Of a stretch of DNA of 64,000 bases, positions 28,379 to 37,350 are shown in pieces. The notes beneath the pieces were generated by a model, which was given only the letters and a program-made list of their open reading frames with translations, searched no databases and was not told where the DNA came from. Each line of letters starts with the position of its first letter. Positions within the stretch are counted from its first letter, which is position 1. The position numbers and the translations under genes were made by a program. The stretch is from Clostridia bacterium (GTDB lineage Bacteria; Bacillota; Clostridia; Oscillospirales; Acutalibacteraceae): assembly GCA_017472575.1 (NCBI GenBank), contig JAFUPX010000010.1, forward strand, positions 62,001 to 126,000, written 5' to 3'.

Positions 28379-29641
28379 ATGGCTATGACAATGACTCAAA
28401 AAATTCTGGCGGCACACGCTGGACTTGAAAAGGTTGAAGCAGGTCAGCTGATAAGTGCAAAGCTGGACATTGTTCTCGGCAACGATATTACAACTCCCGT
28501 TGCAGTTAATGAATTCAAAAAAGCCGGCTTTGATGAGGTGTTTGATAAGGACAGAATTGCAATCGTGCTTGACCACTTTGTTCCTAATAAGGATATTAAG
28601 GCGGCTGAGCAGTCAAAGCAGTGCCGAGAATTTGCCTGTTCGCACTGTGTAAGCCATTTTTACGATGTCGGAAAAATGGGTATTGAGCACGCTTTATTGC
28701 CCGAGCAGGGTGTTGTAACAGCCGGAGATTGTATAATCGGGGCTGACAGCCACACCTGCACCTACGGCGCTCTCGGTGCTTTTTCAACAGGTGTAGGCAG
28801 TACAGATATGGCTGCCGGAATGGCAACGGGTACGGCATGGTTTAAGGTGCCGTCTGCCATTAAATTTAATTTAACAGGAAAACTGCCCCAAAATTGCAGT
28901 GGTAAGGATGTAATCCTCACTATAATAGGTATGATAGGCGTTGACGGTGCTTTATATAAGAGTATGGAGTTTGTAGGTGAGGGTGTAGGCTCTCTTTCTA
29001 TGGATGACCGCCTTTGTATCTGCAATATGGCTATAGAAGCAGGAGCTAAAAACGGTATTTTCCCTGTTGATGAGGTAACTCTCGGCTATCTTAAGGGTCG
29101 CAGTGAGCGCGAGCCTGTTATTTACGAGGCTGATTTGGACGCTGAGTATGAAAAGACAATAGATATTGATTTATCCGCAATCGTTCCCACTATAAGCTGT
29201 CCGCATTTGCCTGAGAATACACATCCTGCAAGCGAGCTTGGGGATATTAAGATTGATCAGGTTGTAATCGGCAGCTGCACAAACGGACGAATGGAAGATA
29301 TGGAAACAGCTTACCGTATTTTAAAGGGTAACAAGGTTGCTGACGGTGTTCGCTGTATTATAATTCCTGCAACAATGCAGATATACCGTGACTGTGTAGA
29401 GCGTGGATATATTACCGCGTTTATAGATGCCGGAGCGGTTGTTTCAACTCCCACCTGCGGACCCTGCCTCGGAGGTTATATGGGAATCTTAGCGGCAGGT
29501 GAGCGTTGTATTGCAACAACCAACCGTAACTTTGTAGGCAGAATGGGCCATGTGGACAGTGAGGTATACCTTGCAAGCCCTGCGACCGCCGCTACAAGCG
29601 CGCTGACAGGCTATATTACCGAGCCGAAGGAGGTTAAATAA
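28379..29641 (+). CDS. leuC: 3-isopropylmalate dehydratase, large subunit
   Basis: Aconitase-family Fe-S subunit, 420 residues, the HacA/LeuC2 type. Cluster cysteines are visible in [12 protein letters not shown] and [36 protein letters not shown] is the substrate region. The stop overlaps the leuD ATG. Confidence 0.96.
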   Translation: MAMTMTQKILAAHAGLEKVEAGQLISAKLDIVLGNDITTPVAVNEFKKAGFDEVFDKDRIAIVLDHFVPNKDIKAAEQSKQCREFACSHCVSHFYDVGKMGIEHALLPEQGVVTAGDCIIGADSHTCTYGALGAFSTGVGSTDMAAGMATGTAWFKVPSAIKFNLTGKLPQNCSGKDVILTIIGMIGVDGALYKSMEFVGEGVGSLSMDDRLCICNMAIEAGAKNGIFPVDEVTLGYLKGRSEREPVIYEADLDAEYEKTIDIDLSAIVPTISCPHLPENTHPASELGDIKIDQVVIGSCTNGRMEDMETAYRILKGNKVADGVRCIIIPATMQIYRDCVERGYITAFIDAGAVVSTPTCGPCLGGYMGILAAGERCIATTNRNFVGRMGHVDSEVYLASPATAATSALTGYITEPKEVK

Positions 29642-30126
29642 TGAATACGCAAGGAAAAGTTTTTAAATACCCCGATAATGTTGATACAGATGTTATCATT
29701 CCGGCTCGTTATTTAAATACTCCGAATGCCGCAGAGCTTGCTTTGCACTGTATGGAGGATATCGATACCGAATTTGTAAAAGAGGTTCAGCCGGGTGATG
29801 TTATGGTTGCAGGCTGGAACTTCGGCTGCGGCTCCTCCCGCGAACACGCACCGCTGGTTATTAAAACCTGCAAAACGGGCTGTGTTATAGCTAAAAGCTT
29901 TGCAAGAATTTTTTACCGAAACGCTATAAATATCGGACTTCCTATCTTAGAATGTGAGGAAGCGGCGGAGGAAATAAATGCCGGAGACGAGATAAAGGTT
30001 GATTTTGACAGCGGCATTATCACCAATATTACCACCGGCAAAACCTATAAGGCGCAGGCCTTTCCGCCGTTTATTCAGAACATAATCACAAAGGGCGGAC
30101 TTTTAGTTTCGCTTAAGGAGGATTAA
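29641..30126 (+). CDS. leuD: 3-isopropylmalate dehydratase, small subunit
   Basis: 161-residue swivel domain with [14 protein letters not shown] at the start and [14 protein letters not shown], the family hallmark. Partner of LeuC. It ends 1 nt before leuB. Confidence 0.96.
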   Translation: MNTQGKVFKYPDNVDTDVIIPARYLNTPNAAELALHCMEDIDTEFVKEVQPGDVMVAGWNFGCGSSREHAPLVIKTCKTGCVIAKSFARIFYRNAINIGLPILECEEAAEEINAGDEIKVDFDSGIITNITTGKTYKAQAFPPFIQNIITKGGLLVSLKED

Positions 30127-30127
30127 A

Positions 30128-31198
30128 ATGAATAAGAAAATCACAGTATTGCCGGGTGACGGTATCGGACCCGAAATTGTTGCCGAGGCGATTAAGGTTT
30201 TAAATAAAATTTCCGAAAAGTACGGTCATTCGTTTGAGTACACCTATGTGGATATCGGCGGCTGTTCCATTGATAAATACGGTGTTCCTATCACCGATGA
30301 GGGAATGGAAATCTGCAAAAGGTCTGACAGTGTGCTGCTTGGTGCCGTAGGCGGACCGAAATGGGATAATTGCCCTCCGGCAATACGCCCTGAAAAAGCC
30401 CTGCTTGCAGTAAGAAAAGAGCTTGGACTTTTTGCAAATCTGCGCCCCACAAAGCTTTTTGCGCAGCTTAGCAACGCTTCTCCCTTAAAACAGGAGATAG
30501 TTGGAAACGGCATTGATTTGCTTATCGTGCGCGAGCTTACAGGCGGAGTTTACTTCGGCGAGCGTAAGACCGAGGAGGTTGACGGTGAGCTGGTTGCCAC
30601 AGATATTATGCCTTACAGTGAGAGCGAAATCGAGCGTATAGGCAGAGTGGCTATTGAAACCGCTATGAAGCGTAACAAAAAGCTTAGTTCGGTTGATAAA
30701 GCGAATGTTCTCGATACCTCGAGACTTTGGAGAAAGACAATGCATAGGCTTTCAGAAGAATATCCGCAGGTTGAGTACAGCGATATTTTGGTAGACAACA
30801 CCGCTATGCAGTTAATAAAAAACCCCACACAGTTTGATGTGCTGGTTACGGAGAATATGTTCGGTGATATTCTTTCGGACGAGGCCTCTATGCTTACAGG
30901 CTCTATCGGTATGATGCCGTCAGCGTCTCTTTCTTCGGGTACTTTGGGTATGTACGAGCCTATTCACGGCTCTGCACCCGATATTGCAGGTATGAATATT
31001 GCAAACCCCTTAGGCACTATTCTTTCGGCGGCAATGATGCTTCGCTATTCCTTTGATATGGCTAAGGAAGCTGATGATATTGAAGCAGCTGTAAATAAAG
31101 TCCTTGATAATGGGTTCCGTACCGGAGATATTATGCAAGAGGGCTGTAAAAAAGTATCCTGCAGCGAAATGGGAGATTTGGTTAGCCAAAGTATTTAA
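30128..31198 (+). CDS. leuB: 3-isopropylmalate dehydrogenase
   Basis: NAD-dependent oxidative decarboxylase, 356 residues. [14 protein letters not shown] near the start, [12 protein letters not shown], the metal/substrate site [26 protein letters not shown] and NAD-binding [15 protein letters not shown]. Last gene of the operon; a GNRA-looped terminator follows. Confidence 0.97.
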   Translation: MNKKITVLPGDGIGPEIVAEAIKVLNKISEKYGHSFEYTYVDIGGCSIDKYGVPITDEGMEICKRSDSVLLGAVGGPKWDNCPPAIRPEKALLAVRKELGLFANLRPTKLFAQLSNASPLKQEIVGNGIDLLIVRELTGGVYFGERKTEEVDGELVATDIMPYSESEIERIGRVAIETAMKRNKKLSSVDKANVLDTSRLWRKTMHRLSEEYPQVEYSDILVDNTAMQLIKNPTQFDVLVTENMFGDILSDEASMLTGSIGMMPSASLSSGTLGMYEPIHGSAPDIAGMNIANPLGTILSAAMMLRYSFDMAKEADDIEAAVNKVLDNGFRTGDIMQEGCKKVSCSEMGDLVSQSI

Positions 31199-31213
31199 AT
31201 TTGAACTAGACTA

Positions 31214-31240
31214 AGCACGGCGAAAGCCGTGCTTTTTTTA
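31214..31240 (+). terminator. Terminator of the ilv-leu operon
   Basis: 8-bp stem AGCACGGC (31214-31221) with GCCGTGCT (31226-31233), GAAA tetraloop, then seven T. Confidence 0.93.
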
Positions 31241-31262
31241 ATTTTTATAAAAAATTTAAATT

Positions 31263-31319
31263 TACCTATTGACAAGGTAGGAAAATAGTGCTATAATACT
31301 ACCAACCTAAAAGGTAGGT
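31263..31319 (+). promoter_or_regulatory. Promoter of the sulfur uptake operon with two AGGTAGG dyads
   Basis: TTGACA (31269-31274), 17 nt, TATAAT (31292-31297). TACCT (31263-31267) and AGGTA (31275-31279) form a dyad around the -35; ACCAACCT (31301-31308) and AGGTAGGT (31312-31319) form a second one over the start of transcription, with one mismatch. This suggests a repressor of the Rrf2/CymR kind, but I cannot match it to a known consensus. Confidence 0.7.
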
Positions 31320-31346
31320 AATTCAAAAAGAAAGGAGAATATCGTA

Positions 31347-31478
31347 ATGAAACGCATTTATTCTGCTGTTAGTATGATGATGGAGATGTGTATGTGCGCT
31401 TGTTGCATGTGCATGGCTTTTTGCGTTTCTTTATTCGATATGCTCTCCGTCTGTATTAATAAACAGTGTGCCGCATAG
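31347..31478 (+). CDS. Cys/Met-rich leader peptide (43 aa)
   Basis: ATG 31347 follows AAAGGAG by 10 nt, the normal spacing. The 43-residue product begins MKRIYSAVSMMMEMC, continues MCACCMCMAFC and ends INKQCAA. It has 8 Cys and 9 Met, 17 of 43, with 12 of them packed into residues 10-26. It lies between a strong promoter and a hairpin with T-rich tail, upstream of methionine and cysteine transporter genes. That is the layout of an amino acid attenuator leader peptide. The alternative, a small metal-binding or membrane peptide, cannot be excluded. Confidence 0.75.
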   Translation: MKRIYSAVSMMMEMCMCACCMCMAFCVSLFDMLSVCINKQCAA

Positions 31479-31490
31479 GATTTATTGCGG
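31471..31490 (+). promoter_or_regulatory. Hairpin enclosing the leader-peptide stop codon
   Basis: CCGCA (31471-31475) pairs with TGCGG (31486-31490), placing the TAG stop of the leader peptide in the loop. A terminating ribosome would disrupt it. Possible pause or anti-attenuator element; inference. Confidence 0.4.
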
Positions 31491-31506
31491 AATAGCTTGT
31501 GCTTAT

Positions 31507-31545
31507 AACCGGGAGACTTTATCGAAGTCGCTCGGTTTATTATTT
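31507..31545 (+). terminator. Candidate attenuator hairpin
   Basis: AACCGGGAGACTT (31507-31519) pairs with AAGTCGCTCGGTT (31525-31537) over 13 positions with one mismatch and one G-U, with a 5-nt loop, then TATTATTTT. It lies 29 nt after the Cys/Met-rich leader ORF and before metQ, as an attenuator would. Confidence 0.65.
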
Positions 31546-31565
31546 TGTAAGGAAGGTAACGATTT

Positions 31566-31634
31566 ATGGAAAACTATTTTGAAAGATTAGTTAGAGCGAA
31601 TTTTCGTTTCGGACGAATGTGTAGCTGTATTTGA
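31566..31634 (+). CDS. Second leader ORF (22 aa) ending Met-Cys-Ser-Cys-Ile
   Basis: ATG 31566, preceded by AAGGAAGGT with good spacing, opens a 22-codon frame. It reads MENYFERLVRANF, then RFGRMCSCI and stop. The Met and both Cys codons lie in the last five positions, as in leader peptides where stalling near the stop exposes a downstream site. It lies 55 nt before metQ. I know of no annotated family; the arrangement recalls the Cys-ending leader peptides of actinobacterial sulfur operons, which is analogy only. Confidence 0.6.
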   Translation: MENYFERLVRANFRFGRMCSCI

Positions 31635-31689
31635 CATTAAAAAAGCAGTATAAAATATAATAATTAATGATAACAAGGAGTTAAACATT

Positions 31690-32544
31690 ATGAAAAAAAT
31701 AATTTCACTTATACTTATTGCAGTTCTTACACTTACCGCCGCGTTTTCGCTTACTGCCTGCGGCGGCTCTGATAAAATAACTATTGCTATTCCTAACGAT
31801 ACCACAAATGAAGCAAGAGCTTTGCTTCTGCTTGAAGACTTAGAGCTTATCAAATTAAAGGACGGTGCCGGTATCACCGCAACACCTCTTGATGTAGAAG
31901 AAAATCCTTACAATATTGAATTCAAGGAAGTAGATGCCGCACAGTTGCCCAATGTGTTAAAGGATGTTGACTATGCAGTTATCAACTCCAACTATGCTAT
32001 TGAAGCAGACTTAAATCCTACTAAGGATGCGCTTGGTATTGAAGGCTCATCTTCTGCATACGGTAATATTCTTGCTGTAAAGGAAGGTAACGAAAATACT
32101 GATATAATCAAGGCACTTAAAGCTGCTCTTGAAAGTAAGAAAGTAGCCGATTTTATTGCTTCTGAATATGATGGAGCAGTAGTATCTGTTGTAGATAACC
32201 CTACTGACGGTTATGATTCTTCGGTAGACTATTCGGCTCTTTCCGGTGAAACTGTCTCGGTTGCGGCTTCTCCTACACCCCACGCTGAAATACTTGGTAT
32301 TGTAAAGACTATTCTTGCTGAAAAGAACATAACTCTTGAAATAAAGGAATTTACTGACTATGTTCAGCCAAATAATGTAGTTGAAAGCGGCGAAATCGAC
32401 GCTAACTACTTCCAGCATATTCCTTATCTTGATGATTTTAACGAGGAGAACGGAACCCACATTGTATCTGTGTCAGCTATCCATGTAGAGCCTATCGGTA
32501 TTTATGGCGGAAAGCAAACTTCACTTGACGCGATTAAAGAATAA
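31690..32544 (+). CDS. metQ: Methionine-binding lipoprotein (NlpA/MetQ family)
   Basis: Substrate-binding protein of the MetNIQ importer, 284 residues. Lipoprotein signal with lipobox LTAC at Cys24; family segments KDVDYAVINSNYAIEA and NYFQHIPYLDDFN. Its neighbours metN and metI complete the transporter. RBS AAGGAG, 9 nt. Substrate assigned from family and context; some MetQ homologues take other amino acids. Confidence 0.9.
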   Translation: MKKIISLILIAVLTLTAAFSLTACGGSDKITIAIPNDTTNEARALLLLEDLELIKLKDGAGITATPLDVEENPYNIEFKEVDAAQLPNVLKDVDYAVINSNYAIEADLNPTKDALGIEGSSSAYGNILAVKEGNENTDIIKALKAALESKKVADFIASEYDGAVVSVVDNPTDGYDSSVDYSALSGETVSVAASPTPHAEILGIVKTILAEKNITLEIKEFTDYVQPNNVVESGEIDANYFQHIPYLDDFNEENGTHIVSVSAIHVEPIGIYGGKQTSLDAIKE

Positions 32545-32601
32545 ATCTTATAGCAGTCCCTCAGAGAGTTACTTTTCTGCAGGGTAATACCGGAGGCTTA
32601 T

Positions 32602-33615
32602 ATGATAGATATAAAGAACATATCAAAAAAATTTAATACAGCCGAAGGTACAGTTGAAGCGCTCAAAAATGTATCAATCTCTATTCCGGAGGGTGATATA
32701 TTCGGTATAATCGGAATGAGCGGCGCCGGAAAAAGTACTCTTGTGCGATGTATTAATATGCTGGAGCGGCCTGATGCGGGCAGTATTGAAATTGACGGTG
32801 TAAATCTTTGCGAATTATCAGAAAGCAAGCTGAGAAGTGTACGCCGAGATATTACAATGATATTTCAGGGCTTTAATCTTCTTATGCAGAGGAATTGTCT
32901 CAAAAACGTGTGTTTTCCCTTAGAGCTTGCAGGTAAAAGCAAATCCGAAGCAAAAAAAAGAGCGCTTGAGCTTCTCGATACCGTAGGGCTTGGTGATAAA
33001 GCGAAAGCATATCCCGCACAGCTTTCCGGAGGGCAGCAGCAAAGGGTTGCAATAGCCCGTGCTCTTGCAACAAATCCAAAAGTTCTTCTTTGTGACGAAG
33101 CAACAAGCGCCCTTGATCCGACAACCACTAACTCCATTTTGGAGCTTATACGCAGTATAAATGAAAAACTCGGTATAACGGTTATTATTATCACACATCA
33201 GATGAGTGTTGTAGAGAGCATTTGCAAGCATGTTGCTATCTTAGATAACGGCGAGGTTGCCGAACAAGGTGAGGTTACGGAGGTTTTCTCTCATCCCAAA
33301 TCATTGGCGGCAAGGAAATTGGTATTCCCAGAGGGAAGCACAGATTCTCTGATTGTCGGAGGATCGGGCGAGAGGTTTGTCCGTGTGATATTCAACGGAG
33401 CCGGAGCAACAGGCTCACCGCTTATTGCAAGAATGGCTGTTGAAAAAGGAATAGAAGCAAATATCGCTTATGCTTCTACAAAAAGTATCGGCGGTAAAGC
33501 CTACGGTTCTATGCTGCTTGGTATTTCAGGTGATGATGCGGATGTAAATACGGCTGTCGAGTATTTAACACAGACACCCGATGTACTTGCGGAAGAGGTG
33601 ACGGTACATGTTTAA
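32602..33615 (+). CDS. metN: Methionine import ATP-binding protein MetN
   Basis: 337 residues: ABC ATPase with Walker A GMSGAGKST, signature LSGGQQQR and Walker B VLLCDEATSALD, followed by a C-terminal NIL/ACT-like domain (about 260-337) that in MetN binds methionine and inhibits transport. Overlaps metI by 8 nt. Confidence 0.94.
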   Translation: MIDIKNISKKFNTAEGTVEALKNVSISIPEGDIFGIIGMSGAGKSTLVRCINMLERPDAGSIEIDGVNLCELSESKLRSVRRDITMIFQGFNLLMQRNCLKNVCFPLELAGKSKSEAKKRALELLDTVGLGDKAKAYPAQLSGGQQQRVAIARALATNPKVLLCDEATSALDPTTTNSILELIRSINEKLGITVIIITHQMSVVESICKHVAILDNGEVAEQGEVTEVFSHPKSLAARKLVFPEGSTDSLIVGGSGERFVRVIFNGAGATGSPLIARMAVEKGIEANIAYASTKSIGGKAYGSMLLGISGDDADVNTAVEYLTQTPDVLAEEVTVHV

Positions 33616-34321
33616 CGATCTTTTCTCAAAAGAGACTCTCAGTGAAGCTTGGCGCATTATAGAAGCCGAGTTTCCGACAGCAATATGGGAGACAGTATAT
33701 GTCACGGTTCTTGCAACTGCGTTCTCCATTCTGATTGGCTTGCCGCTGGGTGTTCTGCTGGTTGTCGGAGAAAAAAACGGTATTTTACCGTTACCGTCAT
33801 GGCTGCTGCATACACTGAATGTAGTTATTAACCTGCTCCGCTCCGTACCGTTTCTTATATTGATGATATTGGTCTTTCCTTTAACACGACTGATTGTCGG
33901 AACGGTTGTAGGAACTACCGCTTCTATAGTACCGCTTGTTATTGCCGCCTTTCCTTTTGTGGCAAGACTTACGGAAAGCAGTCTCAGAGAGGTGAGTCCA
34001 AACACCGTTGAAATGGCTCAAAGCATGGGAGCATCTCCTATACAGATTATTGTTAAGGTTATGATACCGGAAAGCGTACCGTCCTTAATATCAAACGCAA
34101 CAATTGCCATTACAACAATTCTCGGTTACTCGGCAATGAGCGGTATTATCGGCGGCGGCGGACTTGGTAAAATTGCAATAAATTACGGTTATTACCGATA
34201 TAAATATCTTATAATGATTGCGGCAGTTATTCTGCTTATTATACTCGTACAGATATTCCAGAGCGTGGGAACGCGTCTTGCCGCAAAAGCTGATAAACGA
34301 ATAAAGAAAAAATCCATTTGA
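33608..34321 (+). CDS. metI: Methionine import permease MetI
   Basis: 237-residue BPD-type permease with about five helices and the EAA-like loop VEMAQSMGASPIQIIVKVMIPESVPSL. The GYSAMSGIIGGGGLGKIAINYGY segment is characteristic of MetI. Starts inside the end of metN. Confidence 0.94.
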   Translation: MFNDLFSKETLSEAWRIIEAEFPTAIWETVYVTVLATAFSILIGLPLGVLLVVGEKNGILPLPSWLLHTLNVVINLLRSVPFLILMILVFPLTRLIVGTVVGTTASIVPLVIAAFPFVARLTESSLREVSPNTVEMAQSMGASPIQIIVKVMIPESVPSLISNATIAITTILGYSAMSGIIGGGGLGKIAINYGYYRYKYLIMIAAVILLIILVQIFQSVGTRLAAKADKRIKKKSI

Positions 34322-34341
34322 GTTAGTAGGGAAGATGCAGT

Positions 34342-35007
34342 ATGAATTTAAATTTCGACTTTATGCAGAAGTATCTGCCGTGGTATTTGGAAGCGGCGGT
34401 ACTGACCGTTAAAATCGCTTTTTTCGGGATTTTGCTTTCACTGCTTGTCGGAGTTGTGTGCTCAGTGGTGCAGTATTATCGGATTCCGGTAATACGCAGG
34501 ATTATTTCTGTATATATTGAAATAAGCCGAAACACACCGCTTCTGGTTCAGCTTTTCTTCCTATATTTCGGGCTTCCCAAAATCGGCATAGTATGGAGTG
34601 CGGAGGTTTGTGCTATTGTAGGTCTGGCATTCCTAGGCGGCAGCTATATGTCTGAGTCCATACGAAGCGGACTTGAGTCGGTTGAAAAATCGCAGATTGA
34701 ATCAGCCGCCAGCCTTGGAATGAGCAAGCTGCTTACAATGAAAGAAGTAATTTTTCCGCAGGCACTTGCGGTATCCGTCCCCGGAGTATGCGCTAATGTG
34801 ATTTTTCTTATAACAGAAACCTCGGTTGTCAGCGGAATTGCTTTGGCAGACCTTATGTATGTTACCAAGGATTTGATAGGTCTGTATTATGTAACCGATG
34901 AAGCATTAATAATGCTGGTGGTCTTCTACCTTATAATTCTGCTTCCGATTTCCATAATAGCAAGCTTTATTGAGAGGAGGCTGCGTTATGCAGGATTCGG
35001 GAATTAG
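34342..35007 (+). CDS. Polar amino acid ABC transporter permease (HisM/GlnP family), first
   Basis: 221 residues, HEQR family membrane domain with TVKIAFFGILLSLLVG near the start, the EISRNTPLLVQLFF signature and an EAA loop (ESAASLGMSKLLTMKEVIFPQAL). Works with the next permease and ATPase. The pair, with two different permeases rather than one, is typical of polar amino acid importers. Overlaps the next gene by 20 nt. Confidence 0.92.
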   Translation: MNLNFDFMQKYLPWYLEAAVLTVKIAFFGILLSLLVGVVCSVVQYYRIPVIRRIISVYIEISRNTPLLVQLFFLYFGLPKIGIVWSAEVCAIVGLAFLGGSYMSESIRSGLESVEKSQIESAASLGMSKLLTMKEVIFPQALAVSVPGVCANVIFLITETSVVSGIALADLMYVTKDLIGLYYVTDEALIMLVVFYLIILLPISIIASFIERRLRYAGFGN

Positions 35008-35662
35008 TGTACTTTTTATGGGCAGCAATTTCCTGAGGCTACTCGAGGGGCTGTGGGTGACGCTTCGCATAAGCCTGATTGCGGTAATATTATCTATTCC
35101 ACTTGGAATATTGTTCGGAATGTTTATGACGCTGAAAAACCCAATATCAAAGGCAGTAAGCCGAGTGTATCTTGAATTTATCCGCATTATGCCGCAGCTC
35201 GTTCTCTTGTTCATTGCATATTTCGGTGTGACAAGAGCCTTTGGCTGGAATCTTTCTGCCGATGCAAGTGCAATTATTGTGTTTGTCTTATGGGGAACCG
35301 CAGAAATGGGAGATTTGGTACGCGGCGCGCTTATCAGTATTCCAAAGCATCAATATGACAGTGCTTCGGCTCTCGGAATGACAAAAATACAGACATTTAT
35401 TTATGTAGTTGTTCCTCAGACGATGCGCAGACTTATTCCGCTTACAATAAACTTAACTACACGAATGATAAAGACAACAAGCCTTGTCGTACTAATCGGT
35501 ATGACTGAGGTTCTCAAGGTTGGAAAACAAATTATCGACGCCAACCGATTTGAATATCCAACGGCTGCGCTGTGGATATACGGAGTTATATTTTTGCTGT
35601 ATTTCCTTGCCTGTTGGCCTATATCAATATTGGCAAAGAAACTTGAAAAACGCTGGAGGTGA
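34988..35662 (+). CDS. Polar amino acid ABC transporter permease, second
   Basis: 224 residues from ATG 34988, chosen because GAGAGGAGG lies 7 nt upstream; an in-frame codon at 34970 precedes the RBS. Same fold as its partner, with EFIRIMPQLVLLFIAYFG and an EAA loop (DSASALGMTKIQTFIYVVVPQTMRR). Confidence 0.92.
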   Translation: MQDSGISVLFMGSNFLRLLEGLWVTLRISLIAVILSIPLGILFGMFMTLKNPISKAVSRVYLEFIRIMPQLVLLFIAYFGVTRAFGWNLSADASAIIVFVLWGTAEMGDLVRGALISIPKHQYDSASALGMTKIQTFIYVVVPQTMRRLIPLTINLTTRMIKTTSLVVLIGMTEVLKVGKQIIDANRFEYPTAALWIYGVIFLLYFLACWPISILAKKLEKRWR

Positions 35663-35671
35663 ACACAGTAA

Positions 35672-36433
35672 ATGGAAAATATTCAACTTCAGGTATCCGG
35701 ACTTATAAAAAGGTTTGGTACCGAGACCGTTCTTAACGGTATAGACCTCAGCGTTCGTAAAGGTGAAGTAGTTGTGGTATTGGGACCGTCAGGATGCGGA
35801 AAAAGTACGCTTTTGCGATGTATGAACGGTTTGGAACCTAAGAGTGCCGGTACTATTCTTTTAGACGGTGAAGAGGTAACCTCCGACAGTAAAAAAATTG
35901 CACAGCTTCGTCAGAAGATAGGTATGGTTTTTCAAAGCTATGATTTATTTCCCCATAAAAATATTATGGACAATATCACCTTAGCTCCCGTTAAGGTACA
36001 GAAACGCTCAAAAAAAGAGGTGGAGCAGGATGCCGAAAGGCTTCTTAAAAGAGTAGGACTATGGGAAAAGCGGAAAGCTTATCCAAGAGAGCTTTCGGGA
36101 GGTCAAAAACAGCGCGTTGCGATTATTCGTGCGCTTTGTATGAACCCCGAAGTAATGCTTTTCGATGAAGTGACCGCGGCACTTGACCCTGAAATGGTAA
36201 GAGAGGTTCTGGATGTTATACTGGAGCTGGCTGAAAGCGGTATGACAATGGTTATCGTGACCCACGAAATGCAGTTTGCGCGAGCTATTGCGGATCGCAT
36301 TATCTTCTTAGATAACGGAAAGATTGTAGAGAATTCACCGCCTGAATTATTCTTTACAAATCCTCAAACACAGCGTGCAAAGGACTTCCTGCAAACCTTT
36401 GCTTATGAGAAACGCAGGACAGCAATAAATTAA
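35672..36433 (+). CDS. Polar amino acid ABC transporter ATPase (GlnQ family)
   Basis: 253 residues, Walker [11 protein letters not shown]-loop [10 protein letters not shown], signature LSGGQKQR, Walker [13 protein letters not shown], switch VTHEM. Energises the permease pair just upstream. Lacks the NIL domain seen in MetN, so it is not expected to be directly inhibited by substrate. Confidence 0.93.
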   Translation: MENIQLQVSGLIKRFGTETVLNGIDLSVRKGEVVVVLGPSGCGKSTLLRCMNGLEPKSAGTILLDGEEVTSDSKKIAQLRQKIGMVFQSYDLFPHKNIMDNITLAPVKVQKRSKKEVEQDAERLLKRVGLWEKRKAYPRELSGGQKQRVAIIRALCMNPEVMLFDEVTAALDPEMVREVLDVILELAESGMTMVIVTHEMQFARAIADRIIFLDNGKIVENSPPELFFTNPQTQRAKDFLQTFAYEKRRTAIN

Positions 36434-36463
36434 TTTTTAATCTCTTGAAAGAAGGAAAACAAA

Positions 36464-37345
36464 ATGAAAAACAAAAATATTTTAATCAAATTTATCACTT
36501 TAACTGTCGCGGCTTTACTTATGATAGGCGGTCTTGCAGGCTGCGGTACCGAAACTGCAAGCAGTGAGGGTCAAACCGCAAATGCCGCCACTTCTTTCCG
36601 TACTTTGGATGAAATCAAGGAAAGCGGAAAAATTGTAATCGGTGTTTTCAGTGATAAAGCACCCTTTGGATATGTTGATGAAAATGGAGATTATCAGGGC
36701 TATGACGTATACTTTGCAGAGCGTATTGCAAAAGACCTCGGCGTAGAAATCGAGTATGTTTCTACCGACCCTGCAAGCCGTGTAGAATATGCTGCTACAG
36801 GTAAGGTTGATATTATTCTCGCAAACTTCACAGTAACCGAAGAGCGTGCCGAACAGGTTGACTTTGCACTTCCCTATATGAAGGTAAAGCTTGGTGTTGT
36901 GTCTCCAGATAATGCACTCATTACCGATGTAGAACAACTCAACGGCAAAGAGCTTATCGTAGTAAAGGGAACTACTGCTGAAACATATTTTGAAAAGAAT
37001 TATCCTGAGGTAACCTTACAGAAATACGACGAATATGCCGACGCTTATAACGCTCTGCTTGACGGACGCGGAGATGCTTTCTCCACCGATAATACCGAGG
37101 TTTTTGCTTGGGCAATTCAAAATCCCGGCTTTACGGTAGGTATTGACGCACTCGGCAATGCAGATACTATTGCCCCTGCTGTAGGTAAAGGAAACACTAC
37201 TCTCCTTGATTGGCTCAATGATGAAATTGAAGCACTTGGAGAAGAAGAATTCTTCCACGCTGATTATGCGGCTACTTTGGCTTCTGTTTACGGCGATGCC
37301 GCCAATCCCGACAACCTTGTTGTTGAAGGCGGAATAGTAGATTAA
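36464..37345 (+). CDS. Cysteine-type ABC transporter substrate-binding lipoprotein (CjaA-like)
   Basis: 293 residues, SBP family 3. Lipobox LAGC at Cys27. The mature protein closely follows the layout of Campylobacter CjaA, a cysteine-binding protein: GKIVIGVFSDKAPFGYVDENG, VDIILANFTVTEERAEQVDF, VVKGTTAETYFEKNYP, ALLDGRGDAFSTDNTEVFAW and a VVEGGIVD end. Cysteine or cystine is therefore the favoured substrate, in agreement with the Cys/Met leader peptide and metQNI upstream. Substrate not proven. Confidence 0.85.
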   Translation: MKNKNILIKFITLTVAALLMIGGLAGCGTETASSEGQTANAATSFRTLDEIKESGKIVIGVFSDKAPFGYVDENGDYQGYDVYFAERIAKDLGVEIEYVSTDPASRVEYAATGKVDIILANFTVTEERAEQVDFALPYMKVKLGVVSPDNALITDVEQLNGKELIVVKGTTAETYFEKNYPEVTLQKYDEYADAYNALLDGRGDAFSTDNTEVFAWAIQNPGFTVGIDALGNADTIAPAVGKGNTTLLDWLNDEIEALGEEEFFHADYAATLASVYGDAANPDNLVVEGGIVD

Positions 37346-37350
37346 ATAGA

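Noticed and set aside
31199..31690. SAM riboswitch or Met T-box before metQ
   Set aside because: No SAM-I core, no AGGGTGGNACCGCG T-box and no long stem I; the leader is instead occupied by two short ORFs and a hairpin.
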